Source: Enterobacteriaceae endosymbiont of Donacia dentata
GTDB taxonomy: Bacteria > Pseudomonadota > Gammaproteobacteria > Enterobacterales > Enterobacteriaceae
NCBI RefSeq assembly: GCF_012570745.1
Contig: NZ_CP046212.1
Coordinates: 126,118-190,117 of the forward strand
DNA length: 64,000 nucleotides
Direction: 5' to 3'
Shown: positions 21,032 to 30,623 of the stretch, piece by piece
Layout: the number at the start of each line of letters is the position of its first letter
Numbering within the stretch: the first letter of the stretch is position 1
The notes under the pieces: generated by a model
The model's database searches: none
What the model saw: only the letters and a program-made list of their open reading frames with translations
What the model was told of the DNA's origin: nothing
Made by a program: the position numbers and the translations under genes

Positions 21032-22972
21032 TTATTTTTTTTTATCTTTAATTTCTTCAAATTCAGCATCTACAACTTCATTATCTTGATTATCAGTTTT
21101 CATACTATTATTTTTTTTTTGTATATCATTATTATTATCTTTATTATTATCTTTATTATTATTTTTATTAAAAGTCATAATACGACTAGATAATTCTATT
21201 AATTTTTGTATTTTTTCTTGTATATCGTTTTTATTTTCTGTTTTAAGAGATTTATTTAAATCATTAATTGCATTATTAATTAATATTTTATCTTCTGATT
21301 TAATTTGATCACCAACTTCTTTAATTCTTTTTTCTGTATTATGTATAAGTTGATCTCCTTCATTACGTATTTTAACTAATTCTTCAAAAATACGATCAGA
21401 TTCACTATTTGCTTCTGCATCTTTTATCATATTTTCAACTTCTTGTTTATTTAAACCTGATGATGCTTGTATAGTAATTTTTTGTTCTTTTCCACTTTTT
21501 TTATCTTTTGCAGAAACATGTAAAATTCCATCAGCATCTATATCAAATGTAACTTCTATTTGAGGGATACCTCTTGGAGCAGGATTAATACCATCTAAAT
21601 TAAATTGACCTAAAGATTTATTATCATTTGCTCTCTTACGTTCTCCCTGTAAAATATGTATAGTAACAGAAGACTGATTATCTTCAGCTGTTGAAAACAC
21701 TTGACTATGTTTAGTAGGAATAGTAGTATTTTTATCAATTAATGATGTCATTATTCCACCAATTGTTTCAATACCTAAAGATAATGGAGTTACATCTAAT
21801 AATAACACATCTTTTACATCTCCAGCTAAAACTCCTCCTTGTACTGCAGCCCCTATTGCTACAGCTTCATCAGGATTAACATCTTTTCTTGGTTCTTTAT
21901 TAAAAAAAGATGCTACTTTATTTTGAACCATAGGCATACGAGTTTGTCCACCTACTAAAATTACATCATTAATATCATTAATAGTCAAGTTTGCATCTTT
22001 TAAAGCCATTTTTAATGGTTTAATTGATTGATCTATTAAATCTTCTACTAAAGATTCTAATTTTGCTCTTGTTAACTTAATATTTAAATGTTTCGGACCT
22101 GTAGAATCTGCTGTAATATAAGGTAAATTAACATCAGTTTGATGTGCTGAAGATAATTCAATTTTTGCTTTTTCTGCAGATTCTTTTAATCTTTGCATTG
22201 CTAATGGATCATTTTTTAAATCTATTCCTTGATCTTTTTTAAATTCTGTTACTAAATAATTAATTATACGACTATCAAAATCCTCTCCTCCTAAATGAGT
22301 ATCTCCATTAGTTGATAATACTTCAAATGTTTTTTCTCCATCAACATTATCTATTTCAATAATAGAAATATCAAATGTTCCTCCTCCTAAATCATAAACA
22401 GCTATAGTACGATTACCTTGTTCTTTATCTAATCCATATGCTAACGCAGCAGCGGTAGGTTCATTTATAATTCTTTTTACTTCTAAACCTGCGATACGAC
22501 CTGCATCTTTTGTTGCTTGACGTTGTGCATCATTAAAATATGCAGGTACTGTAATAACAGCTTCATTTACTTTAAATCCTAAAAAATCTTCAGCTGTTTT
22601 TTTCATTTTTTTTAAAACTTCAGCTGAAATTTGTGGTGGAGCCATTTTTTTTCCGTTAATATCTATCCATGCATCACCATTATTTGCTCTTACAATTTTA
22701 TAAGGCATAATTTTTATATCACGTTGTACCTCTTCATCATCAAAACGTCTTCCTATTAATCTTTTAATTGCAAAAAGAGTATTTTTAGGATTAGTAATAG
22801 CTTGTCTTTTTGCCGGTTGTCCTACTAAAATTTCACCATCTTTGGTATATGCGATAATAGAAGGTGTAGTTCTATCTCCTTCTGAATTTTCTAAAACACG
22901 TGCTTTAGATCCATCTATAATTGCTACACAAGAATTAGTTGTTCCTAAATCAATACCAATTATCTTACTCAT
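21032..22972 (-). CDS. dnaK: Chaperone DnaK (Hsp70)
   Basis: DnaK is the ATP-dependent Hsp70 chaperone that works with DnaJ and GrpE; DnaJ is encoded next to it and GrpE is not in the window. The N-terminal ATPase motif [13 protein letters not shown], the phosphate-2 motif [12 protein letters not shown] near residue 195 and the VGGQTRMP motif near residue 342 are intact. The substrate-binding domain and the [13 protein letters not shown] tail are also present. Length is 646 residues (E. coli 638). The extra length sits near the C terminus in an Asn/Lys/Asp repeat coded by a 12-base tandem repeat. The ATG has an AGGAG site at 22981-22985. A sigma-32 type promoter lies about 110-140 bases upstream. 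Confidence 0.99.
   Translation of the reverse strand: MSKIIGIDLGTTNSCVAIIDGSKARVLENSEGDRTTPSIIAYTKDGEILVGQPAKRQAITNPKNTLFAIKRLIGRRFDDEEVQRDIKIMPYKIVRANNGDAWIDINGKKMAPPQISAEVLKKMKKTAEDFLGFKVNEAVITVPAYFNDAQRQATKDAGRIAGLEVKRIINEPTAAALAYGLDKEQGNRTIAVYDLGGGTFDISIIEIDNVDGEKTFEVLSTNGDTHLGGEDFDSRIINYLVTEFKKDQGIDLKNDPLAMQRLKESAEKAKIELSSAHQTDVNLPYITADSTGPKHLNIKLTRAKLESLVEDLIDQSIKPLKMALKDANLTINDINDVILVGGQTRMPMVQNKVASFFNKEPRKDVNPDEAVAIGAAVQGGVLAGDVKDVLLLDVTPLSLGIETIGGIMTSLIDKNTTIPTKHSQVFSTAEDNQSSVTIHILQGERKRANDNKSLGQFNLDGINPAPRGIPQIEVTFDIDADGILHVSAKDKKSGKEQKITIQASSGLNKQEVENMIKDAEANSESDRIFEELVKIRNEGDQLIHNTEKRIKEVGDQIKSEDKILINNAINDLNKSLKTENKNDIQEKIQKLIELSSRIMTFNKNNNKDNNKDNNNDIQKKNNSMKTDNQDNEVVDAEFEEIKDKKK
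21131..21166. repeat. dnaK: 12-base tandem repeat inside the dnaK C-terminal linker
   Basis: Three tandem copies of ATTATTATCTTT (plus-strand reading), the third with one mismatch. They encode a Lys-Asp-Asn-Asn type repeat in the flexible tail of DnaK. The length keeps the frame, so copy number could vary between strains without breaking the protein. Confidence 0.85.
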
Positions 22973-23070
22973 TTAAATAACTCCTATAAATTTATAATTA
23001 TTTTTATAATAAAAAATTTTGGTATACAAATAATTATAATATATGTAATTTATATATTCTAAAACATAAT

Positions 23071-23113
23071 CCTTGATGAAGAGGAAATGGGGACACATCT
23101 GTACTCATCAAGG
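23071..23113. repeat. Inverted repeat spanning the dnaK promoter and start of transcription
   Basis: CCTTGATGA at 23071-23079 and TCATCAAGG at 23105-23113 form perfect 9-base arms 25 bases apart. One arm is the -35 element of the dnaK promoter and the other lies just downstream of the -10 element, near the expected transcription start. It could be chance, an operator, or a 5'-UTR element. Confidence 0.6.
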
Positions 23114-23116
23114 GGG
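23085..23116 (-). promoter_or_regulatory. Sigma-32 (heat-shock) promoter of dnaK
   Basis: Read on the minus strand the sequence is CCCCCTTGATGA, 12 bases, then CCCCATTT. This matches the heat-shock sigma factor consensus (CTTGAA / CCCCATnT). As I remember it, it has the same -35, -10 and spacing as the E. coli dnaK P1 promoter. It is an island of C/G in a very AT-rich spacer, which argues for strong selection. It implies that RpoH, or an equivalent specificity, is kept in this genome. Confidence 0.88.
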
Positions 23117-23120
23117 TAAA

Positions 23121-23144
23121 TACAAATTTTTTCAAAAATTTGTA
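23121..23144. repeat. Perfect 11-base inverted repeat upstream of the dnaK promoter
   Basis: TACAAATTTTT and AAAAATTTGTA flank a TC loop, immediately upstream of the dnaK -35 element. It contains only two GC pairs. It might insulate the divergent dnaK and pepA transcription units, but such hairpins also arise by chance at this composition. Confidence 0.5.
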
Positions 23145-23324
23145 ATTTTCTTACTAATTATAAAATAAATTAGTTATTAATATTAATTTTCTTTAAAATA
23201 AAATATTTATATAATATTATTTTTTAAAATAATAAGATATATTATCTCTATCTAATATTTTATTATAATATTTTTTAATACATAAAATAATTTTTATTTC
23301 CATATATTATTTTGGAGAATATAA

Positions 23325-24821
23325 GTGAAATATATAGCAGAAAAAACAATTTTTTTTAAAAAAAAATTATTAGATTGTATAGTAGTACCTATATTTGAAA
23401 AATATAAATTTTCTAAAATTACAAAAGAAATTAATACTATATCTAATAACTATATATTAGATACACTAAAAAAAAACAATATAGAAGGAAAAATTAATCA
23501 AAATATTATTTTATATCAAATTCCTAATTTTCCATTTCAAAAAATAGTTCTTATTGGTTATGGTATTAAAAATAATATTAACAGAACACAAAATAAATTA
23601 ATCATTAATAATGTAATTAATTTATTAAAAAAATATAAAATTAAAGAGATTATTTGGTGTCTTACAGATGTGAAAATAAATAGCTGTAATTTATATTGGA
23701 ATATAAGAGACACAATTAATATTATAGAAAATAATATTTATATATTTAATAAATTTAAAAATAATTTATTGTATTTTTCATCAAAAATAATATTTAATAT
23801 TAATAATAATAATCCTAATGACTATTATACTGCTATAGAACACTCAAAAGCAATTAATTTAGGTATAAAAAAAGCTAAAGATATAGCTAATCTTCCTCCA
23901 AATATATGTACTCCTGAATATTTATCTATTAAATCATTAAAATTAGCAAAAAAATATAAAAACATTTTTGTAAAAGTTATTGATAAAAATATTATGAAAA
24001 AAATAGGTATGAATACCTATCTTACTGTAAGTAAAGGTTCAAAAAATAAACCTTTTATTTCTATTTTAGAGTATCAAAATAATGCTAAATCAAAACCTAT
24101 AATACTTTTAGGTAAAGGAGTTACTTTTGATTCTGGAGGTATATCTTTAAAACCTAGTAAAAATATGGAAGAAATGAAATATGATATGTGTGGTGCAGCA
24201 GCTGTTTATGGAACTATATATGCAATAGCTGAACTTAAATTACCTTTAAACATTATTGCTATTATAGCTGGATGTGAAAATATGCCTGATGGTAATTCAT
24301 ATAGACCTGGTGATATTATACAAACAATGTCTGGAATTACTGTAGAAATTACAAATACAGATGCGGAAGGACGTTTAATTTTATGTGATATTTTAACTTA
24401 TATAAAAAAGTACAATCCTAAATACGTTATTGATATTGCTACTTTAACAGGAGCTTGTGTTATAGCATTAGGTAATAATATAAGTGGTTTAATGACTAAT
24501 AATAAAAAATTATCTGAAAATATTATGAAATCTTCATTAGAAACAGATGATCGTGTTTGGGAATTACCTATCGATGATAAAAGTTATTATGATCAATTAA
24601 AATCTAATTTTGCTGATTTAGTGAACAGTAGTAATAGTATAGCTGGAGGAGCGATTACTGCAGCTTGTTTTTTATCTAAATTTACTAAAGAATACAAATG
24701 GGCTCACATAGATATTGCAGGAACAGCATGGTATTATTTAAATCAAAAAGCAATTTCTTCAGGTAGACCTATTAATATGTTATGTCAATTTCTAATTAAT
24801 GAAACATTAAATAATAAATAA
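23325..24821 (+). CDS. pepA: Leucyl aminopeptidase PepA (M17)
   Basis: PepA is a hexameric dimanganese or dizinc leucyl aminopeptidase that completes intracellular peptide turnover; in E. coli it is also a DNA-binding accessory factor. The M17 catalytic motifs GKGVTFDSGGISLKP near residue 265 and the signature NTDAEGRL near residue 345 are intact, with the metal ligands in place. Length is 498 residues (E. coli 503). The start is GTG at 23325 with a GGAGA site 7 bases upstream. The next gene is valS; in E. coli holC lies between, but here the 42-base spacer has no holC. Confidence 0.96.
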   Translation: MKYIAEKTIFFKKKLLDCIVVPIFEKYKFSKITKEINTISNNYILDTLKKNNIEGKINQNIILYQIPNFPFQKIVLIGYGIKNNINRTQNKLIINNVINLLKKYKIKEIIWCLTDVKINSCNLYWNIRDTINIIENNIYIFNKFKNNLLYFSSKIIFNINNNNPNDYYTAIEHSKAINLGIKKAKDIANLPPNICTPEYLSIKSLKLAKKYKNIFVKVIDKNIMKKIGMNTYLTVSKGSKNKPFISILEYQNNAKSKPIILLGKGVTFDSGGISLKPSKNMEEMKYDMCGAAAVYGTIYAIAELKLPLNIIAIIAGCENMPDGNSYRPGDIIQTMSGITVEITNTDAEGRLILCDILTYIKKYNPKYVIDIATLTGACVIALGNNISGLMTNNKKLSENIMKSSLETDDRVWELPIDDKSYYDQLKSNFADLVNSSNSIAGGAITAACFLSKFTKEYKWAHIDIAGTAWYYLNQKAISSGRPINMLCQFLINETLNNK

Positions 24822-24863
24822 TAAATTTAATATACATTATATTTATATAGGATATTTTTTATC

Positions 24864-27707
24864 ATGGATAAAATATATAATCCAAATTTTTTTGAAAAAA
24901 AAATTTATAATTATTGGGAAAATAATAAATATTTAAAAAAAAGATTAATAAAAAACTCTAAAAAATATTTTTCTATTATGGTTCCACCCCCAAATATTAC
25001 TGGATGTTTACACATGGGGCATGCATTACAATATACAATTATTGATATTTTAATACGTTATAATCGTATGTTAGGAAAAAATATATTATGTCAAGTAGGA
25101 ATAGATCATGCAGGTATTGCAACTCAAAATTTAATAGAAAAAAAAATTTTTAAAGAAACAGGAAAAATAAAAAATGATTATAGTAAAAAATTTTTTTTAG
25201 AAAATGTTTGGAAGTGGAAAAAAAAATATAGTAATATTATTTATAATCAAATGAAAAGATTAGGTTTGTCTGCAGATTGGGAAAAAACAAGATTTACAAT
25301 GGATAGTAAATTTACTAAATCTGTAAGAGATATTTTTATTTTACTTTATGATGATGGATTAATATATAAAAAAAAAAAATTAATACATTGGGATTTTAAA
25401 TTAAAGACTGTAATTTCTGATTTAGAAGTAGAACATAAGAAAATAAAAACAAATATTTGGTATATAAAATATTTATTATCAAATAATATTAAAACTATAG
25501 ATAATAAAAATTATTTAACTGTAGCTACAACACGTCCTGAAACATTATTAGCTGATACTGCAGTTGCAATTAATCCATCAGATAAGAGATATAATAATTT
25601 AATTGGAAAATTTGTAATTATTCCAATAATTAAACGTAAAATTCCTATAATAGCAGATGATTATGCTAAAATAGAAAAAGGAACAGGATGTGTAAAAATT
25701 AGTCCAGCTCATGATTTTAATGATTATAAAATTGCAATAAAACATAATTTACCTTTAATTAATATTTTTGATTTAAATGGTAATATTTTAAATAAATACC
25801 AAATTTATAACAAACAAAAAACAAATATTTTATTTAATGAAAATATACCTAAAAAATTACAAAAAATTAATTTTATAAAAGCAAGAAATATTATTATAAA
25901 AAAAATAAAAGAAAAAGGATTACTAGATTCATATAAAAAAAAATTTACACTTATCCCATTTAATATTCGTAGTAATACTATAATTATTCCTATGTTAACA
26001 AATCAATGGTATCTAAATACAAAAATTTTATCAAAAAATGCAATAAATGCTGTAAAGAAAAAGCAAATAAAATTTTTTCCAAAAAAATATAAAAATATGT
26101 TTTATTCTTGGATGAATAATATTCAAGATTGGTGTATATCTAGACAATTATGGTGGGGACATCAAATACCAGCTTGGTATGATCATAATAATAATATTTA
26201 TGTGGGTAAAAATTTAAAAGAAATAAAAAAAAAATATAATTTAGATAAAAATATATCTTTAGTACAAGATTCTGATGTTTTAGATACATGGTTTTCTTCT
26301 AGTTTATGGACTTTTATTACATTAAATTGGCCTAAAAATAAAACAGATTTTTTTTTATTTCATCCTACTAGTGTTATTGTAAGTGGTTTTGATATTATTT
26401 TTTTTTGGATATCTAGAATGATAATGATGACAATGTATTGTGTTAAAAATAAAAATAATATTCCACAAATTCCTTTTAAACATATCTTAATGACAGGATT
26501 AATAAGAGATAATAAAGGTAATAAGATGTCTAAATCTAAAGGAAATATTATTAATCCTATAGATTTTATTGAAGGAACTTTATCAAAAAATATATTAAAT
26601 AATCAAAATTATAAAAAAAATAATAAAATAAATTATCATAATAAAAATATAGAAAAAAAAATATCAAATAAAATTTATGGAGCAGATGCATTAAGATTTA
26701 CATTAGCTTCTTTATCATCTACTGGTCGTAATATATGTTGGGATATAAATAGATTAGAAGGATATCGTAATTTTTGTAATAAAATTTGGAATGCTAGTAT
26801 TTTTATACTAAAAAATATAAAATATGAATTTATTAAAAATAAAGAAAATTTATCTTTAGTAGATAAATGGATTTGGTCTGAATATCATTTAATTATTAAA
26901 TCTTATACAAAATCATTAAATGAATATAGATTTGATCATTCAACTAATATTATATATAATTTTATATGGAATAAATTTTGTGACTGGTATTTAGAATATA
27001 GTAAATTTATTTTTCAAGAAAAAAATCAATTAAAATATTCAGGAACACATTATACATTATTTAATATTTTTAAATCATTTTTAAAATTATCACATCCTAT
27101 AATTCCATTTATTACTGAAATTATATGGCAAAAAATGAATAAAAATAATCAAACTGAATATAATAATAGTATTATGATTCAAAATTTTCCTAAATTTAAT
27201 AAATCTAAAATAGATCTAAAATCTATAAAAATTTTTAATATTTTTATTAAAATTATTACTATTATTCGTAAATCAAGAATAGAAATGAATATAGATAATA
27301 ATAAGAAAATTAATTTATACATAAAAAATATTAATTATAAATTAGATATTTTTATTAAAAATAATATAAATATTTTAAAAAAATTTGTTAATATTAAAAA
27401 AATTTTTTTTCTAGAAAATAATATTAATTTTCCAGAAAAAACATTAATAAATAAAATAAATAAAATTGAATTTGCAATACCATTAAACATAAAGATCATT
27501 AATAAAAAATTTTTATTAAATAAAATTAATATTAAATTACAAAATAATCAAAAAATGATAAATATTTTAAATAAAAATATTAAAAATAAAAATTTTTTAT
27601 CTAAAGCTCCAAAACAAATTATACAAAAAAAATTAGAAGAAATAAAAAATTATAAAATTTTAAAAAAAGAATTATTAAAAAAAATTTTATTAATTAAAAG
27701 TTTATAA
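24864..27707 (+). CDS. valS: Valyl-tRNA synthetase
   Basis: ValS charges tRNA-Val and edits mischarged threonine. It is a class I enzyme: the HIGH motif appears as HMGH in NITGCLHMGHAL near residue 48, and KMSKS as NKMSKSKGN near residue 554. The connective polypeptide 1 editing domain contains TTRPETLLADTAVA. The anticodon-binding domain and the C-terminal Lys/Asn-rich coiled coil typical of ValRS follow. Length is 947 residues (E. coli 951). The coding region contains a run of 12 A at 25368-25379 that keeps frame. The pepA-valS-argF order follows E. coli pepA-holC-valS and nearby argI. Confidence 0.98.
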   Translation: MDKIYNPNFFEKKIYNYWENNKYLKKRLIKNSKKYFSIMVPPPNITGCLHMGHALQYTIIDILIRYNRMLGKNILCQVGIDHAGIATQNLIEKKIFKETGKIKNDYSKKFFLENVWKWKKKYSNIIYNQMKRLGLSADWEKTRFTMDSKFTKSVRDIFILLYDDGLIYKKKKLIHWDFKLKTVISDLEVEHKKIKTNIWYIKYLLSNNIKTIDNKNYLTVATTRPETLLADTAVAINPSDKRYNNLIGKFVIIPIIKRKIPIIADDYAKIEKGTGCVKISPAHDFNDYKIAIKHNLPLINIFDLNGNILNKYQIYNKQKTNILFNENIPKKLQKINFIKARNIIIKKIKEKGLLDSYKKKFTLIPFNIRSNTIIIPMLTNQWYLNTKILSKNAINAVKKKQIKFFPKKYKNMFYSWMNNIQDWCISRQLWWGHQIPAWYDHNNNIYVGKNLKEIKKKYNLDKNISLVQDSDVLDTWFSSSLWTFITLNWPKNKTDFFLFHPTSVIVSGFDIIFFWISRMIMMTMYCVKNKNNIPQIPFKHILMTGLIRDNKGNKMSKSKGNIINPIDFIEGTLSKNILNNQNYKKNNKINYHNKNIEKKISNKIYGADALRFTLASLSSTGRNICWDINRLEGYRNFCNKIWNASIFILKNIKYEFIKNKENLSLVDKWIWSEYHLIIKSYTKSLNEYRFDHSTNIIYNFIWNKFCDWYLEYSKFIFQEKNQLKYSGTHYTLFNIFKSFLKLSHPIIPFITEIIWQKMNKNNQTEYNNSIMIQNFPKFNKSKIDLKSIKIFNIFIKIITIIRKSRIEMNIDNNKKINLYIKNINYKLDIFIKNNINILKKFVNIKKIFFLENNINFPEKTLINKINKIEFAIPLNIKIINKKFLLNKINIKLQNNQKMINILNKNIKNKNFLSKAPKQIIQKKLEEIKNYKILKKELLKKILLIKSL

Positions 27708-27752
27708 TATTTATTATTAATTAAAAATTATTTATAAATAAGGATTTATATT

Positions 27753-28781
27753 ATGAATCAATTTTACAATAAACATTTTTTAAAATTAACAGATTTTTCA
27801 AAAGAAGAAATTTTTGAATTAATTAAAATTGCTGAAAAATTAAAATATGATAAAAAAAATTTTAAAGAAAAAAAGAAATTAATAAATAAAAATATTATCT
27901 TAATTTTTGAAAAAAATTCAACAAGAACAAGATGTTCATTTGAAATAGCTTGTTTTGATCAGGGAGCTAATGTTACTTATTTAAATATTAAAGATAGTCA
28001 TATAGGATATAAAGAATCATTAAAAGATTCTGCAAGAATTTTAAGTAATATGTATGACGGATTACAATATAGAGGAAAATATCAAAAAAATTTAGAAATT
28101 ATTGCTAAATATTCTAAAATTCCAGTATGGAATGGTTTAACAAATGAGTTTCATCCTACTCAAATATTAGCAGATTTACTAACTATAAAAGAACATATAA
28201 AAAATAAAAACATAGATCAAATAAAATTATCTTATATAGGTGATATTAATAATAATATTTCTTTTAGTTTAATAGAAGCATCAATTATTATTGGGTTTGA
28301 ATTATATTTAATTTCTCCGCAGAAAATTAAAATAAGTAATAATCCATATATAAATAACCTTATAAAAACATTAAAAAATAAAAATAATATTCATATAACA
28401 GACAATATTAATGTAGGTATAAAAAATACTGATTTTATTTACACTGATATTTGGTTATCTATGGGAGAAAAAACATCTTTAAAATTATGGGAAAAAAAAA
28501 TTAATCAATTTCTTAATTATCAAGTAAATAAATTATTATTAGTAAAAAGTAAAAATCCTAATATTAAAGTTATGCATTGTTTACCTTCTTTACATTTATA
28601 TAATCACTATAAAAAACTTTTTAATAAAAAAATTATATCTAAATATAAATTATTTAATGGATTAGAAATTACAAATGAAGTTTTTGAATCTAACAATAGT
28701 ATTATTTTTCAACAAGCAGAAAATAAAATTCACACTATTAAAGCTATAATAATAGCTTCTTTATTAAAAGAAAAATATTAA
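27753..28781 (+). CDS. argF: Ornithine carbamoyltransferase
   Basis: This enzyme makes citrulline from ornithine and carbamoyl phosphate, the product of the CarAB encoded at the right end of the window. The carbamoyl-phosphate motif STRTRCSFE lies near residue 56, HPTQILADL near residue 137, and the ornithine-binding HCLPS motif near residue 277 (usually HCLPA). Length is 342 residues (E. coli 334). Its place after valS corresponds to E. coli argI; I use argF for the function. Together with carAB it suggests that part of the arginine route is kept, as in nutritional insect symbionts, but no other arg gene lies in this window. Confidence 0.95.
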   Translation: MNQFYNKHFLKLTDFSKEEIFELIKIAEKLKYDKKNFKEKKKLINKNIILIFEKNSTRTRCSFEIACFDQGANVTYLNIKDSHIGYKESLKDSARILSNMYDGLQYRGKYQKNLEIIAKYSKIPVWNGLTNEFHPTQILADLLTIKEHIKNKNIDQIKLSYIGDINNNISFSLIEASIIIGFELYLISPQKIKISNNPYINNLIKTLKNKNNIHITDNINVGIKNTDFIYTDIWLSMGEKTSLKLWEKKINQFLNYQVNKLLLVKSKNPNIKVMHCLPSLHLYNHYKKLFNKKIISKYKLFNGLEITNEVFESNNSIIFQQAENKIHTIKAIIIASLLKEKY

Positions 28782-29241
28782 AATTATTAAAATATTTTAT
28801 TAAAATTAATAATTAAAAATTTTAGATATAAATTATTTATTATGAAAAAAATTTTTTTACAAAAAAACATTAATTTTTTTTAAAACATATTCACAAATAA
28901 TTTTATTTAAAATATTATTTTTATTTCTGATTAAATTTCTATTAATTCAGTTAAGAAATAAGTCTTATTAGATATTAATAAACAAACTTTTCAAATTTTC
29001 AGAAATATATAATATATACTTAAAAAAATTAAATTTTTTATTAATAATATAATTAAAACTACAATATTTTTACAAAATTTTAATAATTATAATAAAAAAA
29101 TATTTTTTAGAAAATACTATAAGTTATCCAATAAGAATATGTTTATAAATATCTAAATTATCTAATAACGTTCAAATTCAAAATAGAAGCTATAGTTATA
29201 AAACTATAGAAATATAACTTTAAATTATAAGGTTTAAAATA
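28782..29241. other. Gene-free stretch between argF and potD
   Basis: 460 bases with stops in every frame and no RNA-gene signature. It contains a hairpin CTATAGTT-ATAA-AACTATAG at 29190-29209, just upstream of potD. Position and length would suit the decayed remains of potA, potB or potC, but I could not recognise any residual similarity by reading the frames. Confidence 0.7.
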
Positions 29242-30303
29242 ATGTTTTTATTTTTTAGATTAATATGTATTATTTTTATATTAATATTACTACCAATAAC
29301 AAAAAAACATTTAAATAAACATAAATTTCATCAAGAAATTGTTTATTTTTATAATTGGACAGAATATGTTCCAGATAATATTTTAGAAAAATTTACTAAA
29401 GAAACTGGTATTAAAGTTATTTATTCTACATATGATTCTAATGAAAGTATGTATACAAAGTTAAAAACTTATAAAAAACAATCATATGATTTAATTGTTC
29501 CTTCTACATATTTTGTAGCTAAAATGAAAAATGAAGGTATGATACAAAAAATAGAAAAAAAAAAAATACCAAATTTTTCTAATTTAGATCCAAAATTTTT
29601 AAATAAGTCTTTTGATTTAAATAATGAATATTCAATACCATATATATGGGGAGCAACAGCTATAGGAGTTAATACAAGTAAAATAAATCCTAACTATATA
29701 AATAGTTGGGCTGATTTATGGAATAAAAAATATTATAAATCTATTTCTTTAATAGATGATGCAAAAGAAGTATTTCAAATTGCCTTATTAAAATTAGGTT
29801 ATCCAGGTAATACTAAAAATTTAAAATATATTCAAAAATCTTTTATAGAATTAAAAAAATTAATGCCAAATATTATTTCATTTAATTCTGATAATCCTGG
29901 TTATCCATTTATAGATGGATCTGTAAATATAGGTATGATATGGAATGGTGCTGCATATTCTGTTAAAAAATTAGGTATTCCTTTAAAATTTATTTGGCCT
30001 AAAGAAGGAGGAATTTTTTGGATGGATAGTTTTGTTATACCTATTAATGCAAAAAATATTGAAGGTGCTTTAAAATTAATTAATTTTTTATTAAGACCAG
30101 ATATTGCAGCTCAAATAGCTATAAAAACTGGATATTCAACTCCTAATTTAAAAGCTCAAAAATTATTACCCATAGATATGCTTAATAATAATATGTTATA
30201 TCCAAATAATGAAATAATTAAAAAAGGTATATGGCAAAATGATGTAGGTATGAATATAAGTAAAAAATATGAAATATATTTTCAACAATTAAAAAATTTA
30301 TAA
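29242..30303 (+). CDS. potD: Spermidine/putrescine-binding periplasmic protein PotD
   Basis: PotD is the periplasmic receptor of the PotABCD polyamine ABC importer. The mature part is strikingly conserved, with FYNWTEYVP, TKETGIKVIYSTYDSNE, SIPYIWGATAIGVN, GMIWNGAA and WPKEGGIFWMDS segments that line the polyamine site. Residues 1-20 form a hydrophobic signal peptide, without a strong AxA cleavage site. Length is 353 residues (E. coli 348). The partner genes potA, potB and potC, which precede potD in E. coli, are not in this window. Either they lie elsewhere, or PotD works with another importer, or it is a leftover; conservation of the ligand region argues against a dead gene. Confidence 0.95.
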   Translation: MFLFFRLICIIFILILLPITKKHLNKHKFHQEIVYFYNWTEYVPDNILEKFTKETGIKVIYSTYDSNESMYTKLKTYKKQSYDLIVPSTYFVAKMKNEGMIQKIEKKKIPNFSNLDPKFLNKSFDLNNEYSIPYIWGATAIGVNTSKINPNYINSWADLWNKKYYKSISLIDDAKEVFQIALLKLGYPGNTKNLKYIQKSFIELKKLMPNIISFNSDNPGYPFIDGSVNIGMIWNGAAYSVKKLGIPLKFIWPKEGGIFWMDSFVIPINAKNIEGALKLINFLLRPDIAAQIAIKTGYSTPNLKAQKLLPIDMLNNNMLYPNNEIIKKGIWQNDVGMNISKKYEIYFQQLKNL

Positions 30304-30414
30304 TTTTAAATAAATCTAAAAAATTAATTTATTTATATATATTTATTATATAATTTTTTGTATAAAATATAATATAAATTAAAAATTTAAATATATTTTT
30401 ATACAAAAATTTTC

Positions 30415-30444
30415 TTGACATATAAATATTAAATATAATATGAT
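30415..30444 (+). promoter_or_regulatory. Sigma-70 promoter of tRNA-Asn
   Basis: A perfect -35 TTGACA at 30415-30420 and TATGAT at 30439-30444 with an 18-base spacer, placed 10 bases before the tRNA 5' end. An overlapping TATAAT at 30434-30439 would give too short a spacer (13). Confidence 0.8.
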
Positions 30445-30454
30445 AATTAATTGA

Positions 30455-30527
30455 TCCTCTGTAGTTCAGTTGGTAGAACGGCGGACTGTTAATCCGTATG
30501 TCACTGGTTCGAATCCAGTCAGGGGAG
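30455..30527 (+). tRNA. tRNA-Asn (anticodon GTT)
   Basis: A 73-base cloverleaf. The acceptor stem pairs TCCTCTG with CAGGGGA. The D arm is AGTTCAGTTGGTAGAACG, the anticodon arm CGGACTGTTAATCCG has GTT in the loop, and the T arm contains GGTTCGAATCC. The discriminator is G. The 3' CCA is not encoded and must be added by CCA-adding enzyme. Confidence 0.97.
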
Positions 30528-30623
30528 TGATAATATTAATAAAATTTTTTATTTTTTTATATCATAAAATATATTTTTGTATTTAAATTATTTTAAATTA
30601 TTTTTATATATAGGATATATTAT

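Larger units (their letters stand above)
22973..23324. other. Divergent dnaK/pepA intergenic region
   Basis: A 352-base spacer between the divergent dnaK and pepA genes. It holds the dnaK heat-shock promoter (23085-23116), an 11-base inverted repeat at 23121-23144, and a pepA ribosome-binding site GGAGA at 23314-23318. Between about 23150 and 23310 I see only AT-rich sequence with no gene, tRNA or clear motif. Confidence 0.8.

Noticed and set aside
21128-21170. Short regular repeats near 21.1 kb considered as a CRISPR or satellite array
   Set aside because: Only three adjoining 12-base units inside dnaK without spacers; they are explained as an in-frame coding repeat.
28782-29241. potB or potC pseudogene
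   Set aside because: Position is suggestive but I could not match any stretch of the three plus-strand frames to PotB or PotC, so I do not call it a pseudogene.
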